The notes under the pieces: generated by a model
Database searches by the model: none
Seen by the model: only the letters and a program-made list of their open reading frames with translations
Told to the model about the DNA's origin: nothing
Part shown: piece after piece, positions 42,428 through 51,221 of the stretch
Position numbering within the stretch: position 1 is the first letter of the stretch
Layout of the letters: each line of letters starts with the position of its first letter
Position numbers and translations under genes: made by a program
Assembly (NCBI GenBank): GCA_937871705.1
Contig: CALMOO010000657.1
Coordinates: 1-64,000, forward strand
DNA: 64,000 bases
Source of the DNA: an uncultured Hymenobacter sp.
Lineage (GTDB): Bacteria; Bacteroidota; Bacteroidia; Cytophagales; Hymenobacteraceae
Direction of reading: 5' to 3'

Positions 42428-44122
42428 CTAATACCCCGGATTCTGCACCAGCTTGGTGTTCTTGGCGAGGTCCTGCTGCGGAATGGGCATCAGGTTCTGG
42501 TAGTCGAAGAAGCGATTCTCAAACACCTTCACCTTAGCGTAGGTGAGCTTGCCGGTAGTTTTGTCCGGGGTAATCATCATGCCGAATGAGGGCGTGTTGA
42601 GCACGCCGGTAGGGCCGGCCGTAATTTTCCAGCGCCGGATATCAAACCAGCGCTTATCTTCGAAGGCCAGTTCCACGCGCCGCTCCCGGTGGATGTAGTC
42701 GCGCAGTTGGCTCTGGCTCATGCCCGCCTGCAGGTCGGGCAAGCCCGCGCGCTGGCGCAGCTGGTTTAAGGCGGCGTACACACTGGCGCTAGGGCCGACC
42801 GCCTCGTTCTGGGCTTCGGCGTAGCTCAGCAGCACCTCGCCCAGACGAAAGATGACGTAGTTCGCACCGTTGGCGGTTAGCGCGCGGCTGGTTTGAGCCG
42901 GGATACGCTCGTCCAGCGTCTTGCGGCCGTAGTAGCCGGTGTTGCTGACGTCGCTGGTCGAGTTCAGGTCAATCTGGTTGTTGCCCCCGATGCGCATCGT
43001 GAGGATGTCGCCCTGCCACGTGGCGCCGTCGTAGAGGATGGATTGGTAGAAGCGCTTTTCGCGGTTTAGGTAGGGGTTCTGCGGGTCGTAGCCGGAAGCC
43101 GGGTCGGTAATGGGCAAGCCATTGCTCATCAGGTAGTCATCCACCAGGCTCTGGGTAGGGGCGTAGTTGCCCCAGCCCTGCGCCACCCCGTTCACGTTCA
43201 CCGGCCCGTAGGTGCCCTCCTTCGACTGGCCCGCCGTCACGGCAATGTACTCCTTGTTAAATATAACTTCCTGGTTATCATTATTTTCCTGCAAAAAGAA
43301 AGTCCCCAGGTCCGGGAACAGGGAATACGTGCCCAGGTCGAGCACCTGCTTGTTGGTAGCGGCGGCGGCGGTCCACTTGGCCACGTCGTTGCCAGGGTTG
43401 TAGAGCGGGCTGGCCGCAAAGAGCTGCACCCAGCCTTTTAGGGTCAGGGCCGCGCCCTTGGTGGCGCGGCCGTCGCCCTTGCGAGCGGCCGTGGCGGGTA
43501 GGCTGGCTGCGGCCGCGTCGCAGTCAGCCACGATGAAAGCCAGCGTCTGGTCGACGGTGCTGCGCGCCACAAACAAGCCGTCAGGGTCGGTAGTCGAGTC
43601 GAGCGGCTTGTCAATGAGCGGCACACCGCCGTAGCTGGTAAACAGGTACGTATAGTAGAGCGCCCGCAAAAATTTCACTTCCCCGACTCGCTGCGTTTTC
43701 CAGGTGGCCGAGAAGTTGGCCGAATATTTTTCGGCGTTCTGCAAAAACAGGTTACACTTGCGGATTTTGGTATAAGTGTTTTCCCAATCCCACATGCCGC
43801 CCGGCCCGTAGGGCACATTGGCCGCCGAGATGGCCCCAGCGCGCACCACGGTCTGGGCCGTTTGCCAGCCCGCCGCGCAAAAGCCGTTGTCGGAGTACTG
43901 CTCCAGGTTCTGATTGGAGTCGTTGCTGGAGCTGGGAACGTTGGTGTAGATGTCGTTAACGATCAGGTCGGCGTTAGTTTCGTTGCTGTAGGCGCTGATT
44001 TCAGTTACCGCGTTCTTGGGGTCCACGTTCAGGAAATCGTCGTTTTTGCAGCCGTTCAGCAGCAGGGCGGCCCCGAGCAGCAGGGCGGGGGCGCGTCGGA
44101 GGAGGCGGGTGGGAGCTTGCAT
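42428..44122 (-). CDS. SusD/RagB-family outer membrane glycan-binding lipoprotein
   Basis: 564 residues from the ATG at 44122 ('MQAPTRLLRRAPALLLGAAL'), preferred over 44149 because the longer form would overlap the SusC stop region and adds a non-signal-like leader. Lipobox 'LLNGC', then 'FLNVDPKNAVTE' typical of SusD, TPR-like helices, and the C-terminal 'RRVELAFEDKRWFDIRRWKI' (the E..fE..R..DL.RW motif of RagB/SusD). It partners SusC at 44136 on the cell surface, binding the mannan oligosaccharide. Confidence 0.95.
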   Translation of the reverse strand: MQAPTRLLRRAPALLLGAALLLNGCKNDDFLNVDPKNAVTEISAYSNETNADLIVNDIYTNVPSSSNDSNQNLEQYSDNGFCAAGWQTAQTVVRAGAISAANVPYGPGGMWDWENTYTKIRKCNLFLQNAEKYSANFSATWKTQRVGEVKFLRALYYTYLFTSYGGVPLIDKPLDSTTDPDGLFVARSTVDQTLAFIVADCDAAAASLPATAARKGDGRATKGAALTLKGWVQLFAASPLYNPGNDVAKWTAAAATNKQVLDLGTYSLFPDLGTFFLQENNDNQEVIFNKEYIAVTAGQSKEGTYGPVNVNGVAQGWGNYAPTQSLVDDYLMSNGLPITDPASGYDPQNPYLNREKRFYQSILYDGATWQGDILTMRIGGNNQIDLNSTSDVSNTGYYGRKTLDERIPAQTSRALTANGANYVIFRLGEVLLSYAEAQNEAVGPSASVYAALNQLRQRAGLPDLQAGMSQSQLRDYIHRERRVELAFEDKRWFDIRRWKITAGPTGVLNTPSFGMMITPDKTTGKLTYAKVKVFENRFFDYQNLMPIPQQDLAKNTKLVQNPGY

Positions 44123-44135
44123 GGAATATAGTAGC

Positions 44136-47100
44136 TTAGAAGTTTGCATTGAGGCCGACCGAGAATACCTGCTGCTGGTAGTAGTTCTGGTTATTGCTGC
44201 TGTTATCAGGGTCAGTTATTTCCCGGATGTAGGGCGTCCAGGTCAGCAGGTTCTGCCCCGACACAAAGAGGCGCACCGACTTAAGGGCGTTGTGCAGCAA
44301 GGCGCTGTCGAAGGTGTAGCCCAGCTCGGCGCTCTTGAGACGCACGAAGGCGGCGTCGCGTATCCACCACGATGACGTTTGGGTGTTGTTGGCCGTGGGG
44401 GTGCCGGTCAGGCGGGGGTAGAGCGTGTTGGTGCGGTCGGGGGTCCAGTACTCACTGAAGGACAAGGCACTAGCTGAGCCCGACCCATCGAAAGGCAGCA
44501 CTTGGTAGCCGTTCAGATAGATGCTGCTGCGGGCCGCGCCCTGCACCAAGAAATCCAGGTCGAAGTTCTTGAAGGTCAGGCGCGGGGCTATCCCGTAAAT
44601 CACCTGCGGTGTCTGGGACTTGCCAATGACCGTTTGGTCGTTGCTGTCGATTTTTCCGTCGCCGTTCAGGTCGGCATACTGCAGGTCGCCGGCCCGCACG
44701 GGTCCAAAGGTGGGCACCGGAATGCCAGCCTTGAGGGTGGTGCCGTCGGCCGAGAAATCGCTGGCACTGAAGTAGCCTAGGGCCTGGTAGCCAAACTGCG
44801 TGCCGATAGGCCGGCCCGCAATGCGGCGGTTGGGGTTGTCGTAGGTGGCGCTGGTTTCAAAGACGTTCACTTGGTTGTTGCGGGCGTAAGTGAAGGTGCC
44901 CGTCACGTCCAGGTTCCAGTTTTTGCCGAAGTGGCGCGAGGTGCGCGCCGTCAGGTCGAAGCCGCGGTTGGTGATGACGCCCGCATTCACCAGGCCCACC
45001 CCAATGCCGTACTCGCCGGGCAGCACGCTGGCGCGGGTGGTCAGCACGTTGGCGCGCTTCTCGTAGAAGAAGTCCACTTCCAGATTTAGCAGCCCTTTCC
45101 AAAGCGACGTTTCGAGGCCGATGTCGGTTTTGTTGGCCCGCTCCCAGGTGATGTTGGGGTTGCCCTGCTGCGCCTCGTAGAGGCCCTGCACCGCGGTGCC
45201 CCCTAGCACGCCGGCCGGGCTGTAGGGCGTGTACGGGCTGAGGTATTGAAACGCGGCGATGTTGCCACCTATGTACGGGTAGGCGCCCGACTGCCCCCAC
45301 GAGCCCCGCAGCTTCAGGTTGTCGAGCCAGGTGTAGCGGTCCTTCAGGAAAGCTTCCTCACTGATGCGCCAGCCGGCCGAAAACGCCGGGAAGAAGCCGA
45401 AGCGCCGGCCGGGCGCAAACACGTAGCTGCCGTCGTAGCGGCCCGAAGCCTCGAAGAGGTACTTGCCGGCGTAGGCGTAGGTGGCGCGGTAGATGTAGCC
45501 GAGCTGCTTGGTTTTGAACGAAGTGCCGCCGTTGGTGGCGTCGGCTGCAGCCGGGCCGCCAAAGTCCAGCTCGTCAATCGACGTGTTGTAGTTAACGCGG
45601 GTGGCCTGAAATTGCTGGGTGGTGAGGTTGCGCGACTCCACCACCGCTAGGCCCGTTACCTCGCTCTTGCCGAAGGTGCGGGCGTAGTTCAGGTAGCCCT
45701 GGTAGGTTAAGGCCCAGTCCTGCCGGTAGTACTCCGTGAACTTGGGCTTTGAGTTGCCCTGCGTGCCCTGCTTATAGGTGTAGGGGGTAGTGCTGGTATC
45801 GACGTTGTAGAACGTGATGGGGGTAGTGTAGATGCGCTGAAACGAGCTGCTAGGGTCAAAGTTAGCGGTGCCCTTGATGCTAAGGCCCTTGATAAAAGGC
45901 AGCTGCTGCTCAATCAGAAACTGCGCCTGCAAAGAGGGGTTTTGGTTTACCTGGGTGCCGCTGCCGTAAATCTCGCCAATCAGCGACTCGGCGATGTAGC
46001 CCGAGGGCAGCCCGTTGCTGTAGCGCACGGGGGTAGTGGGCGCCTGCCGCTGCGCCTGCCGCAGGATGGAGCCGGCGCCAAACGTAGGAAAGTGCTGCAT
46101 TTCCACCCAGCCGTTCAGCGACAAACCCACGCGGGTAGTGCTGGTGGCATCGGCCGTCACGCTCAGCGAGGCGTTGTACTTGTCGAGGTAAGTGGGGTCC
46201 CACATGCCCTGCTGGTGCGTATAGCCCAGCGAAGTGAAGAACTGCACCTTGTCGCCGCCGCCCGCCAGCGAAAGGTTGTGGTAAGTCAGGACGCGGTTTT
46301 TCTTGATGATGTCGCGTAGCGGTTCCCCGTCGGGGTGGCCGTCGGGGTCGGAATGGTCCTGAAACTTCTGCAGGTCGTCGGGCGAATACGGCAGGGCGCG
46401 GGTCGGGTCGTTGGGGAAGTCGTTAGCGACCGTGGCATTGCGCATCAGCGCGTACTGGTAGGAATTGACGAACCTAGGCAGCCTGGTCGGGTTCTGAATG
46501 CCCACGTAGCCATTATAGGAAAGCTGGGGCGGCCCCTTACGGCCCCGCTTGGTCGTAATCAGTATTACGCCGTTGGCGCCGGCCACGCCGTAGGGCGCCA
46601 CGGCGGCGGCATCCTTGAGCACCGTGATAGTTTCGATGGTGTTCGGGTCGAGCCGGCTGAAATCGCGCGGCACGTTGTCCACGATGTAGAGCGGCTGCGT
46701 GCCGCCGGTCGTACCGATGCCCCGAATCTGAATATTCGCTTGGTCGACGCCCGGCTCGCCGCTGCCCTGCGTAGAAATAACGCCGGCCACGCGCCCCGCC
46801 AGCGAATTGGTCAGGTTCACCACCGGCTTCTGCGCAATGTCGGCCGCCGGCAGCGTGGAGACGGCCGCCGTGGTGGAGGTTTTCTTCTGGGTACCGAAGC
46901 CGACCACTACCACCTCATTCAGCGAGTTAGCTTGCTCCTTGAGCTGAATGTCAACCTTGCCGCCGTTTTTAGTCTCTATTTCCTGGCTAACAAAGCCCAC
47001 GAACGAGAATATCAATGTCGCGCCGCCGTCCGGCAGACTAAGCGAGTAACGGCCCGACTCGTCGGTAGTGGTACCGATGGTCGGCTGGCTTTTAACCCGG

Positions 47101-47285
47101 ACGCTTACGCCCGGCAGGGGCTGGCCTTTCTGGTCAGTAACCTGGCCGTTTATAGGTGTGGTCTGGTAAAGGGCTGCCAGCAGGGTGGGCCGGAGCCTGG
47201 CCGGCGCCGCAGTGGCAGTTGCCCCGGCCAGCAGGACGCAGGCGGCGCTTAGACGGGGTACTCGTTGAAGTAACGTCTTTTTCAT
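44136..47285 (-). CDS. SusC/RagA-family TonB-dependent glycan transporter
   Basis: 1049 residues. Signal peptide to about 28, carboxypeptidase-regulatory-like domain about 43-115 ('GQVTDQKGQPLPGVSVRVKS'), TonB plug about 120-240 ('SLNEVVVVGFGTQKKTSTT', 'AAAVAPYGVAGANGVILITT'), then the outer-membrane barrel ending 'YYQQQVFSVGLNANF'. First gene of the mannan operon, preceded by an unusually long 245-bp leader and by the promoter/palindrome at 47530-47588 shared with the distal GH76 gene. Confidence 0.96.
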   Translation of the reverse strand: MKKTLLQRVPRLSAACVLLAGATATAAPARLRPTLLAALYQTTPINGQVTDQKGQPLPGVSVRVKSQPTIGTTTDESGRYSLSLPDGGATLIFSFVGFVSQEIETKNGGKVDIQLKEQANSLNEVVVVGFGTQKKTSTTAAVSTLPAADIAQKPVVNLTNSLAGRVAGVISTQGSGEPGVDQANIQIRGIGTTGGTQPLYIVDNVPRDFSRLDPNTIETITVLKDAAAVAPYGVAGANGVILITTKRGRKGPPQLSYNGYVGIQNPTRLPRFVNSYQYALMRNATVANDFPNDPTRALPYSPDDLQKFQDHSDPDGHPDGEPLRDIIKKNRVLTYHNLSLAGGGDKVQFFTSLGYTHQQGMWDPTYLDKYNASLSVTADATSTTRVGLSLNGWVEMQHFPTFGAGSILRQAQRQAPTTPVRYSNGLPSGYIAESLIGEIYGSGTQVNQNPSLQAQFLIEQQLPFIKGLSIKGTANFDPSSSFQRIYTTPITFYNVDTSTTPYTYKQGTQGNSKPKFTEYYRQDWALTYQGYLNYARTFGKSEVTGLAVVESRNLTTQQFQATRVNYNTSIDELDFGGPAAADATNGGTSFKTKQLGYIYRATYAYAGKYLFEASGRYDGSYVFAPGRRFGFFPAFSAGWRISEEAFLKDRYTWLDNLKLRGSWGQSGAYPYIGGNIAAFQYLSPYTPYSPAGVLGGTAVQGLYEAQQGNPNITWERANKTDIGLETSLWKGLLNLEVDFFYEKRANVLTTRASVLPGEYGIGVGLVNAGVITNRGFDLTARTSRHFGKNWNLDVTGTFTYARNNQVNVFETSATYDNPNRRIAGRPIGTQFGYQALGYFSASDFSADGTTLKAGIPVPTFGPVRAGDLQYADLNGDGKIDSNDQTVIGKSQTPQVIYGIAPRLTFKNFDLDFLVQGAARSSIYLNGYQVLPFDGSGSASALSFSEYWTPDRTNTLYPRLTGTPTANNTQTSSWWIRDAAFVRLKSAELGYTFDSALLHNALKSVRLFVSGQNLLTWTPYIREITDPDNSSNNQNYYQQQVFSVGLNANF

Positions 47286-47910
47286 GAAGGGTAAGGGTGG
47301 GAAAAGGTGACCGTCCGCAGGCGGTTGGTGGTGCCATAGCCGGCTAGCCAGCAGCTATGATTGTAGCAAGCGTTCGTGTTGATTTCAGGCTCGGTGTCAG
47401 CGAGGTTGCCCTTGTTCGGGCTAGCACTGGCTAGCTAAGCGTTGCCTCAGTGCTTAGCGCTTAGTTGACAAGACTTGCTAGCAGTAGAATGCTGTTCTTG
47501 GACAAGCAAACTTTCATCTGGGAGCGGTGCAAATCTACTGGCCTCTATCAGTGCCTAACCCGGTGTTTTTCGGTAAAAAAACCGGGTTATTTCCGTTAAA
47601 GCACTGCTTTGCACCGCAAACAGCCGCTTCAGCTAGGCTAGCTAGTCTGGTATTACCAAGTGTCGGGGCGGCAGTGGTAGGCCGGCAACCAAGCACAAGC
47701 ACTGGGTGCCTGGTTGACCACGAGGACTGGACCAAAGTGCTAAAAGCATTTTAGTGAATTTGCCCTTGGTAATTCATTAAATACTACCGGTTGATCCCAA
47801 GCAGCCTGCTGTACTATTGTAGCTGCTCACCATAGGCACATTGGGTGTTGGCGCTGGCCGTAGGATGCCTAGGTTCGGTCCCGTGCAGCTCCCCCTTTTT
47901 TCTCAGTTTA
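47286..47910. other. Divergent control region between SusC and LacI genes
   Basis: 625 bp with no gene on either strand. It holds the SusC promoter and palindrome (47530-47588) and a GC-balanced leader with several short inverted repeats (for example around 47430-47465, GCTAAGCG / CGCTTAG). The LacI promoter must also lie here. Confidence 0.5.
47530..47588 (-). promoter_or_regulatory. SusC promoter with upstream palindrome, shared with the GH76 gene at 59125
   Basis: On the minus strand, the palindrome AACCCGGTTTTTTT...ACCGGGTT (47588-47557) is followed after 19 nt by a perfect -7 box TAGATTTG (47537-47530). The same arrangement, with the same 19-nt spacer, occurs at 59516-59459 before the GH76 gene. 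The palindrome lies where an activator would bind, just upstream of the -33 region. Confidence 0.65.
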
Positions 47911-48963
47911 ATGATTGCTCGCAGGACGTTACTTAAGGACTTAGCCCAACAATTAAATTTATCTACCGCCACGGTTTCTCGGGCACTAGCCGGCGTGCCA
48001 AGCGTCAGCCCATCCACGCAGCAACGGGTACGCGAGCTGGCCAACAGCCTAAATTTTCAGGTTAACCTCTTGGCTGCGGGGCTGCGGCGGGGTCGTACGG
48101 GCGTTATCGGGGTTATCGTACCCGCCTTCACCGGTCACTTCTTTCCCGAGGTGTTGCACAGCATCACCACCGCCGCCAGTAAGGCTAAGCTTCGGGTGAT
48201 AATCTGCGAGTCGAACGAGGACGAGCAGCAGGAGCAGGAACAACTCCTCTGGCTGCTGACTGCGCAGGTCGATGGCTTGCTGGTGTCCGTCGTTAACGCT
48301 GCGGGCCCTAGCAGTCTTATGGCAGTAGCGCGGCAGCAGGGCGCACCCGTCGTCTTTTTCAATCAGGCCATTGACTGCCGCCAGGCCAATTGCGTGCTGC
48401 TGAATTATTATCAGGGCGCCTACGAAGGTGTGCGACACCTGGCGGCCCAGAACCGCACCCGCATCGCGCACCTTACCGGGGCCGCGCACCTGCCAGCATG
48501 CCGCGACCAGCAGCGCGGCTACGCGGAGTCCCTGGAGGACCAGGGTTTGCTTCTAGACCAGCGGCTCGTGCGCACTGGTGACCTGACCCTAGCTTCTGGC
48601 CGCCAACACATGTTGGCCTTGCTGTCGGGCGCAGTTGTCCCTGATGCCATTTTTGCTTCGCACGAGCTGGTCGCCATCGGGGCGATGCAAGTAATAAAGG
48701 AACACGGCCTGCGCATCCCGGAGGATATCGCGCTGGCAGCCTTCGCCAGCGAAAGCATGGCGGCGCTCACAATGCCAGCGCTGACATCGCTCAACCTGCA
48801 GGGCAGCGAAATGGGCAAGACCGCGGTGCACCTGCTGCTTAAGCTGCTCGAAGACACCCACCATGTCATCGCCTCGCAGCGCGTAGTGCTCAATCCAACA
48901 CTACTGGTTAGAGAATCTTCGGTGGCGACTGACCTCCGGCCTCTTTCTACAAAGCCAAACTAG
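47911..48963 (+). CDS. LacI-family transcriptional regulator
   Basis: 350 residues from the ATG at 47911 ('MIARRTLLKDLAQQLNLSTA'); an upstream start would add 22 residues outside the family pattern. The LacI helix-turn-helix is 'LKDLAQQLNLSTATVSRALA', followed by the hinge 'SLNFQVNLLAAGLRRGRTGV' and a periplasmic-binding-protein-like sugar domain. Divergent from the SusC operon, so it probably reports intracellular sugar to the locus alongside the hybrid sensor. Confidence 0.92.
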   Translation: MIARRTLLKDLAQQLNLSTATVSRALAGVPSVSPSTQQRVRELANSLNFQVNLLAAGLRRGRTGVIGVIVPAFTGHFFPEVLHSITTAASKAKLRVIICESNEDEQQEQEQLLWLLTAQVDGLLVSVVNAAGPSSLMAVARQQGAPVVFFNQAIDCRQANCVLLNYYQGAYEGVRHLAAQNRTRIAHLTGAAHLPACRDQQRGYAESLEDQGLLLDQRLVRTGDLTLASGRQHMLALLSGAVVPDAIFASHELVAIGAMQVIKEHGLRIPEDIALAAFASESMAALTMPALTSLNLQGSEMGKTAVHLLLKLLEDTHHVIASQRVVLNPTLLVRESSVATDLRPLSTKPN

Positions 48964-49090
48964 TGCAAGCTATTACTACTCACTGGCCGAGAAAGTACGC
49001 GAACTTGGGCGCGCCCGAACTGCGCCGGTTATCAGTGCTCGCATCCATCTAAAAATGGCTGTTTCAATTGCCATTTGAACCAAATTTTTG

Positions 49091-51088
49091 ATGAGGACAA
49101 AAATGAAGAACTTGTTTTGCTTAGTTGCCTTATCTTTTAGTCTGTCGGCAGTTGCCCAAAGTGGCGCAAAAAAACCATTTAAATTGTCCTCGCTCTTTTC
49201 TGATGGTATGGTGCTTCAGCAAAAGACGGAAGTGAATGTCTGGGGAGAAGCACTAGCAGGGCAGAGCGTAGCTATATCGCCAAGTTGGGGAAAGCAAATT
49301 TCAACTAAGACTGATGCCAGGGGTAAGTGGAAAATAAAATTACCTACGCCCAAGGCAGGCGGCCCTTATAGAATTAGGATTACAACTACGGACACCGCTG
49401 TTGTTATCAATGACGTCTTACTTGGTGAAGTATGGCTTGCTTCCGGTCAATCTAACATGGATATAGGGGTAGCAGGGTGGCCTCCGAATGATACTATATT
49501 TCATTCAGCACAGGAAATAGCGCAGGCTAATTACCCAGAGATAAGATTTTTAAAAGTGCCTTTCAATACTGCAACAAGGCCTTCGGAATCAGTTCAAAGC
49601 AAATGGATTGCTTCTTGCCCGGCAACTACTGGCGATTTTAGCGCTACCGCTTTTTTCTATGCTCGCAAACTTTACCAGGAGCTGAAGGTGCCCATAGGAA
49701 TCGTACAATCCTCCATTGGAGGTACCCCGGCCGAAGCCTGGACGAGCAAAGACTACTTAGCAAAGCTCGGCGACTTTACTAACCAGATGGAAGGCTTAGA
49801 TGATAGGCAAGCTTCCACAGAAAATTGGTTTAAGAGATGGCCTTCGCAAGCAATCCCCAAAACGGATGAGCAGTGGCAGAACATAAGCTTCTCCGACCTT
49901 GCTGCAACTTCTGCTACTTATGATGATTCAGAGTGGGCAACTATAAAGCTTCCGGGAAGATTCGACCAAGTGCGTTCCGGTGATTTTGACGGCGCCATGT
50001 GGTTTAGAAAGGACTTTACTGTTAACAACCCTGCTACGGAATACACACTTAAAATCGGCGCTGTTGATGATATGGATGCCACCTACATCAATGGAAAAAA
50101 AATCGGCGGACTTGTCGGTGCCACGGCTGCCAATGTGCCGAGAGAAATTCGTATTCCAAAATCTCTTTTAGTCAAGGGTAGAAACAGTATTGCTATTCGT
50201 GTTATTGATACGGGTGGCCCTGGGGTAATTAGTGGCCCGATGACCATAACGAATGCGGAGGGCACTACTATTCCGTTGGAAGGAGACTGGAAATCACAGC
50301 TGGTTGCAGAGATCTACAAGGGCCGGTTTTATGAATATACTTTAAAAACAAGTGTTTTCGAACGACCCAATATCTCCCAGGTAAACAGCAATACGCCGAC
50401 CGTCCTTTTTAATGCGATGATTAACCCATTGGTGCCTTACACTATTAAAGGTGTTATTTGGTACCAGGGCGAATCGAATGTAGGTAGGGCCGCGCAGTAC
50501 AAACACTTGTTTCCGCTTATGATTGAGGATTGGAGAAGCAAATGGGGGTATACATTTCCCTTCTATTTTGTGCAAATAGCCCCCAATCTCTACGGAGCCG
50601 CTGACCAAAAAGAGCAGTCTCAAAAATTGAGAGATGCGCAACGCTATGGGCTAACACTTCCTAAAACCGGAATGATATCAACTCTGGATGTGGGTTCCCT
50701 AAGCACAGTACATCCGCCTTATAAACAGCAGGTGGGTGCGAGGCTGGCAAGGCTAGCATTAGCCAATAACTATGGCAGAAAGCTAGTAGCAACAGGCCCG
50801 TTATACAAAAAAGCGACTCCTTCAGGCCAAGAATTGGTCGTTGACTTCGACTTTGCCGAAAGTGGACTAGTAGCAGCAAAAACTGGCTTGACGAACTTTG
50901 AGGTAGCCGGTGCTGATAAGAAATTTGTTCCGGCGCAAGCCAGAATTGTAAACAATAAAGTACTAGTTCGCAGTCCATCCGTAAGCAGCCCGGTATATGT
51001 GCGCTATGCTTGGAGTGATGGCAGCATGGCAACCTTTTTTAATAAGGAAGGATTGCCAGCTGCAACATTTACATCGGAAATCGAGTAA
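49091..51088 (+). CDS. Sialate O-acetylesterase-like secreted SGNH esterase
   Basis: 665 residues. Start taken at ATG 49091; ATG 49103, giving 'MKNLFCLVALSFSLSAVAQS', is equally good. Signal peptide to about residue 23. SGNH motifs: nucleophile Ser in 'WLASGQSNMDIG', 'IKGVIWYQGESNVGRAAQY', and the DxxH-like 'DVGSLSTVHPPY' near the end of the esterase core. A jelly-roll-like insertion ('MWFRKDFTVNNPATEYTLKI', 'ATYINGKKIGG') is inserted in the middle, as in sialate O-acetylesterases of Bacteroidota. It would remove acetyl groups from the polysaccharide. Base composition is clearly AT-richer than its neighbours, suggesting recent acquisition. Confidence 0.88.
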   Translation: MRTKMKNLFCLVALSFSLSAVAQSGAKKPFKLSSLFSDGMVLQQKTEVNVWGEALAGQSVAISPSWGKQISTKTDARGKWKIKLPTPKAGGPYRIRITTTDTAVVINDVLLGEVWLASGQSNMDIGVAGWPPNDTIFHSAQEIAQANYPEIRFLKVPFNTATRPSESVQSKWIASCPATTGDFSATAFFYARKLYQELKVPIGIVQSSIGGTPAEAWTSKDYLAKLGDFTNQMEGLDDRQASTENWFKRWPSQAIPKTDEQWQNISFSDLAATSATYDDSEWATIKLPGRFDQVRSGDFDGAMWFRKDFTVNNPATEYTLKIGAVDDMDATYINGKKIGGLVGATAANVPREIRIPKSLLVKGRNSIAIRVIDTGGPGVISGPMTITNAEGTTIPLEGDWKSQLVAEIYKGRFYEYTLKTSVFERPNISQVNSNTPTVLFNAMINPLVPYTIKGVIWYQGESNVGRAAQYKHLFPLMIEDWRSKWGYTFPFYFVQIAPNLYGAADQKEQSQKLRDAQRYGLTLPKTGMISTLDVGSLSTVHPPYKQQVGARLARLALANNYGRKLVATGPLYKKATPSGQELVVDFDFAESGLVAAKTGLTNFEVAGADKKFVPAQARIVNNKVLVRSPSVSSPVYVRYAWSDGSMATFFNKEGLPAATFTSEIE

Positions 51089-51221
51089 TTTTATTTTACA
51101 CCCATTGGAATGGTGCTGTTAAATAAGGGATTAAATGGCTGGTGTGCTCCGATAGCGTATAGTTCCTAGCGACTAGCCTACGCAACGCAGAAGACAGTGT
51201 AGGTGTTGAACAACACCCTGC

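Noticed and set aside
46335..47252. Open frame of 305 codons on the plus strand opposite SusC
   Set aside because: Antisense shadow of the SusC gene; no start context or protein motif.
47530..47588. Rho-independent terminator call for the AACCCGGT palindrome
   Set aside because: The T run lies inside the loop and not after the stem, and the conserved 19-nt spacing to a TAGATTTG box in two places fits a promoter-linked operator better.
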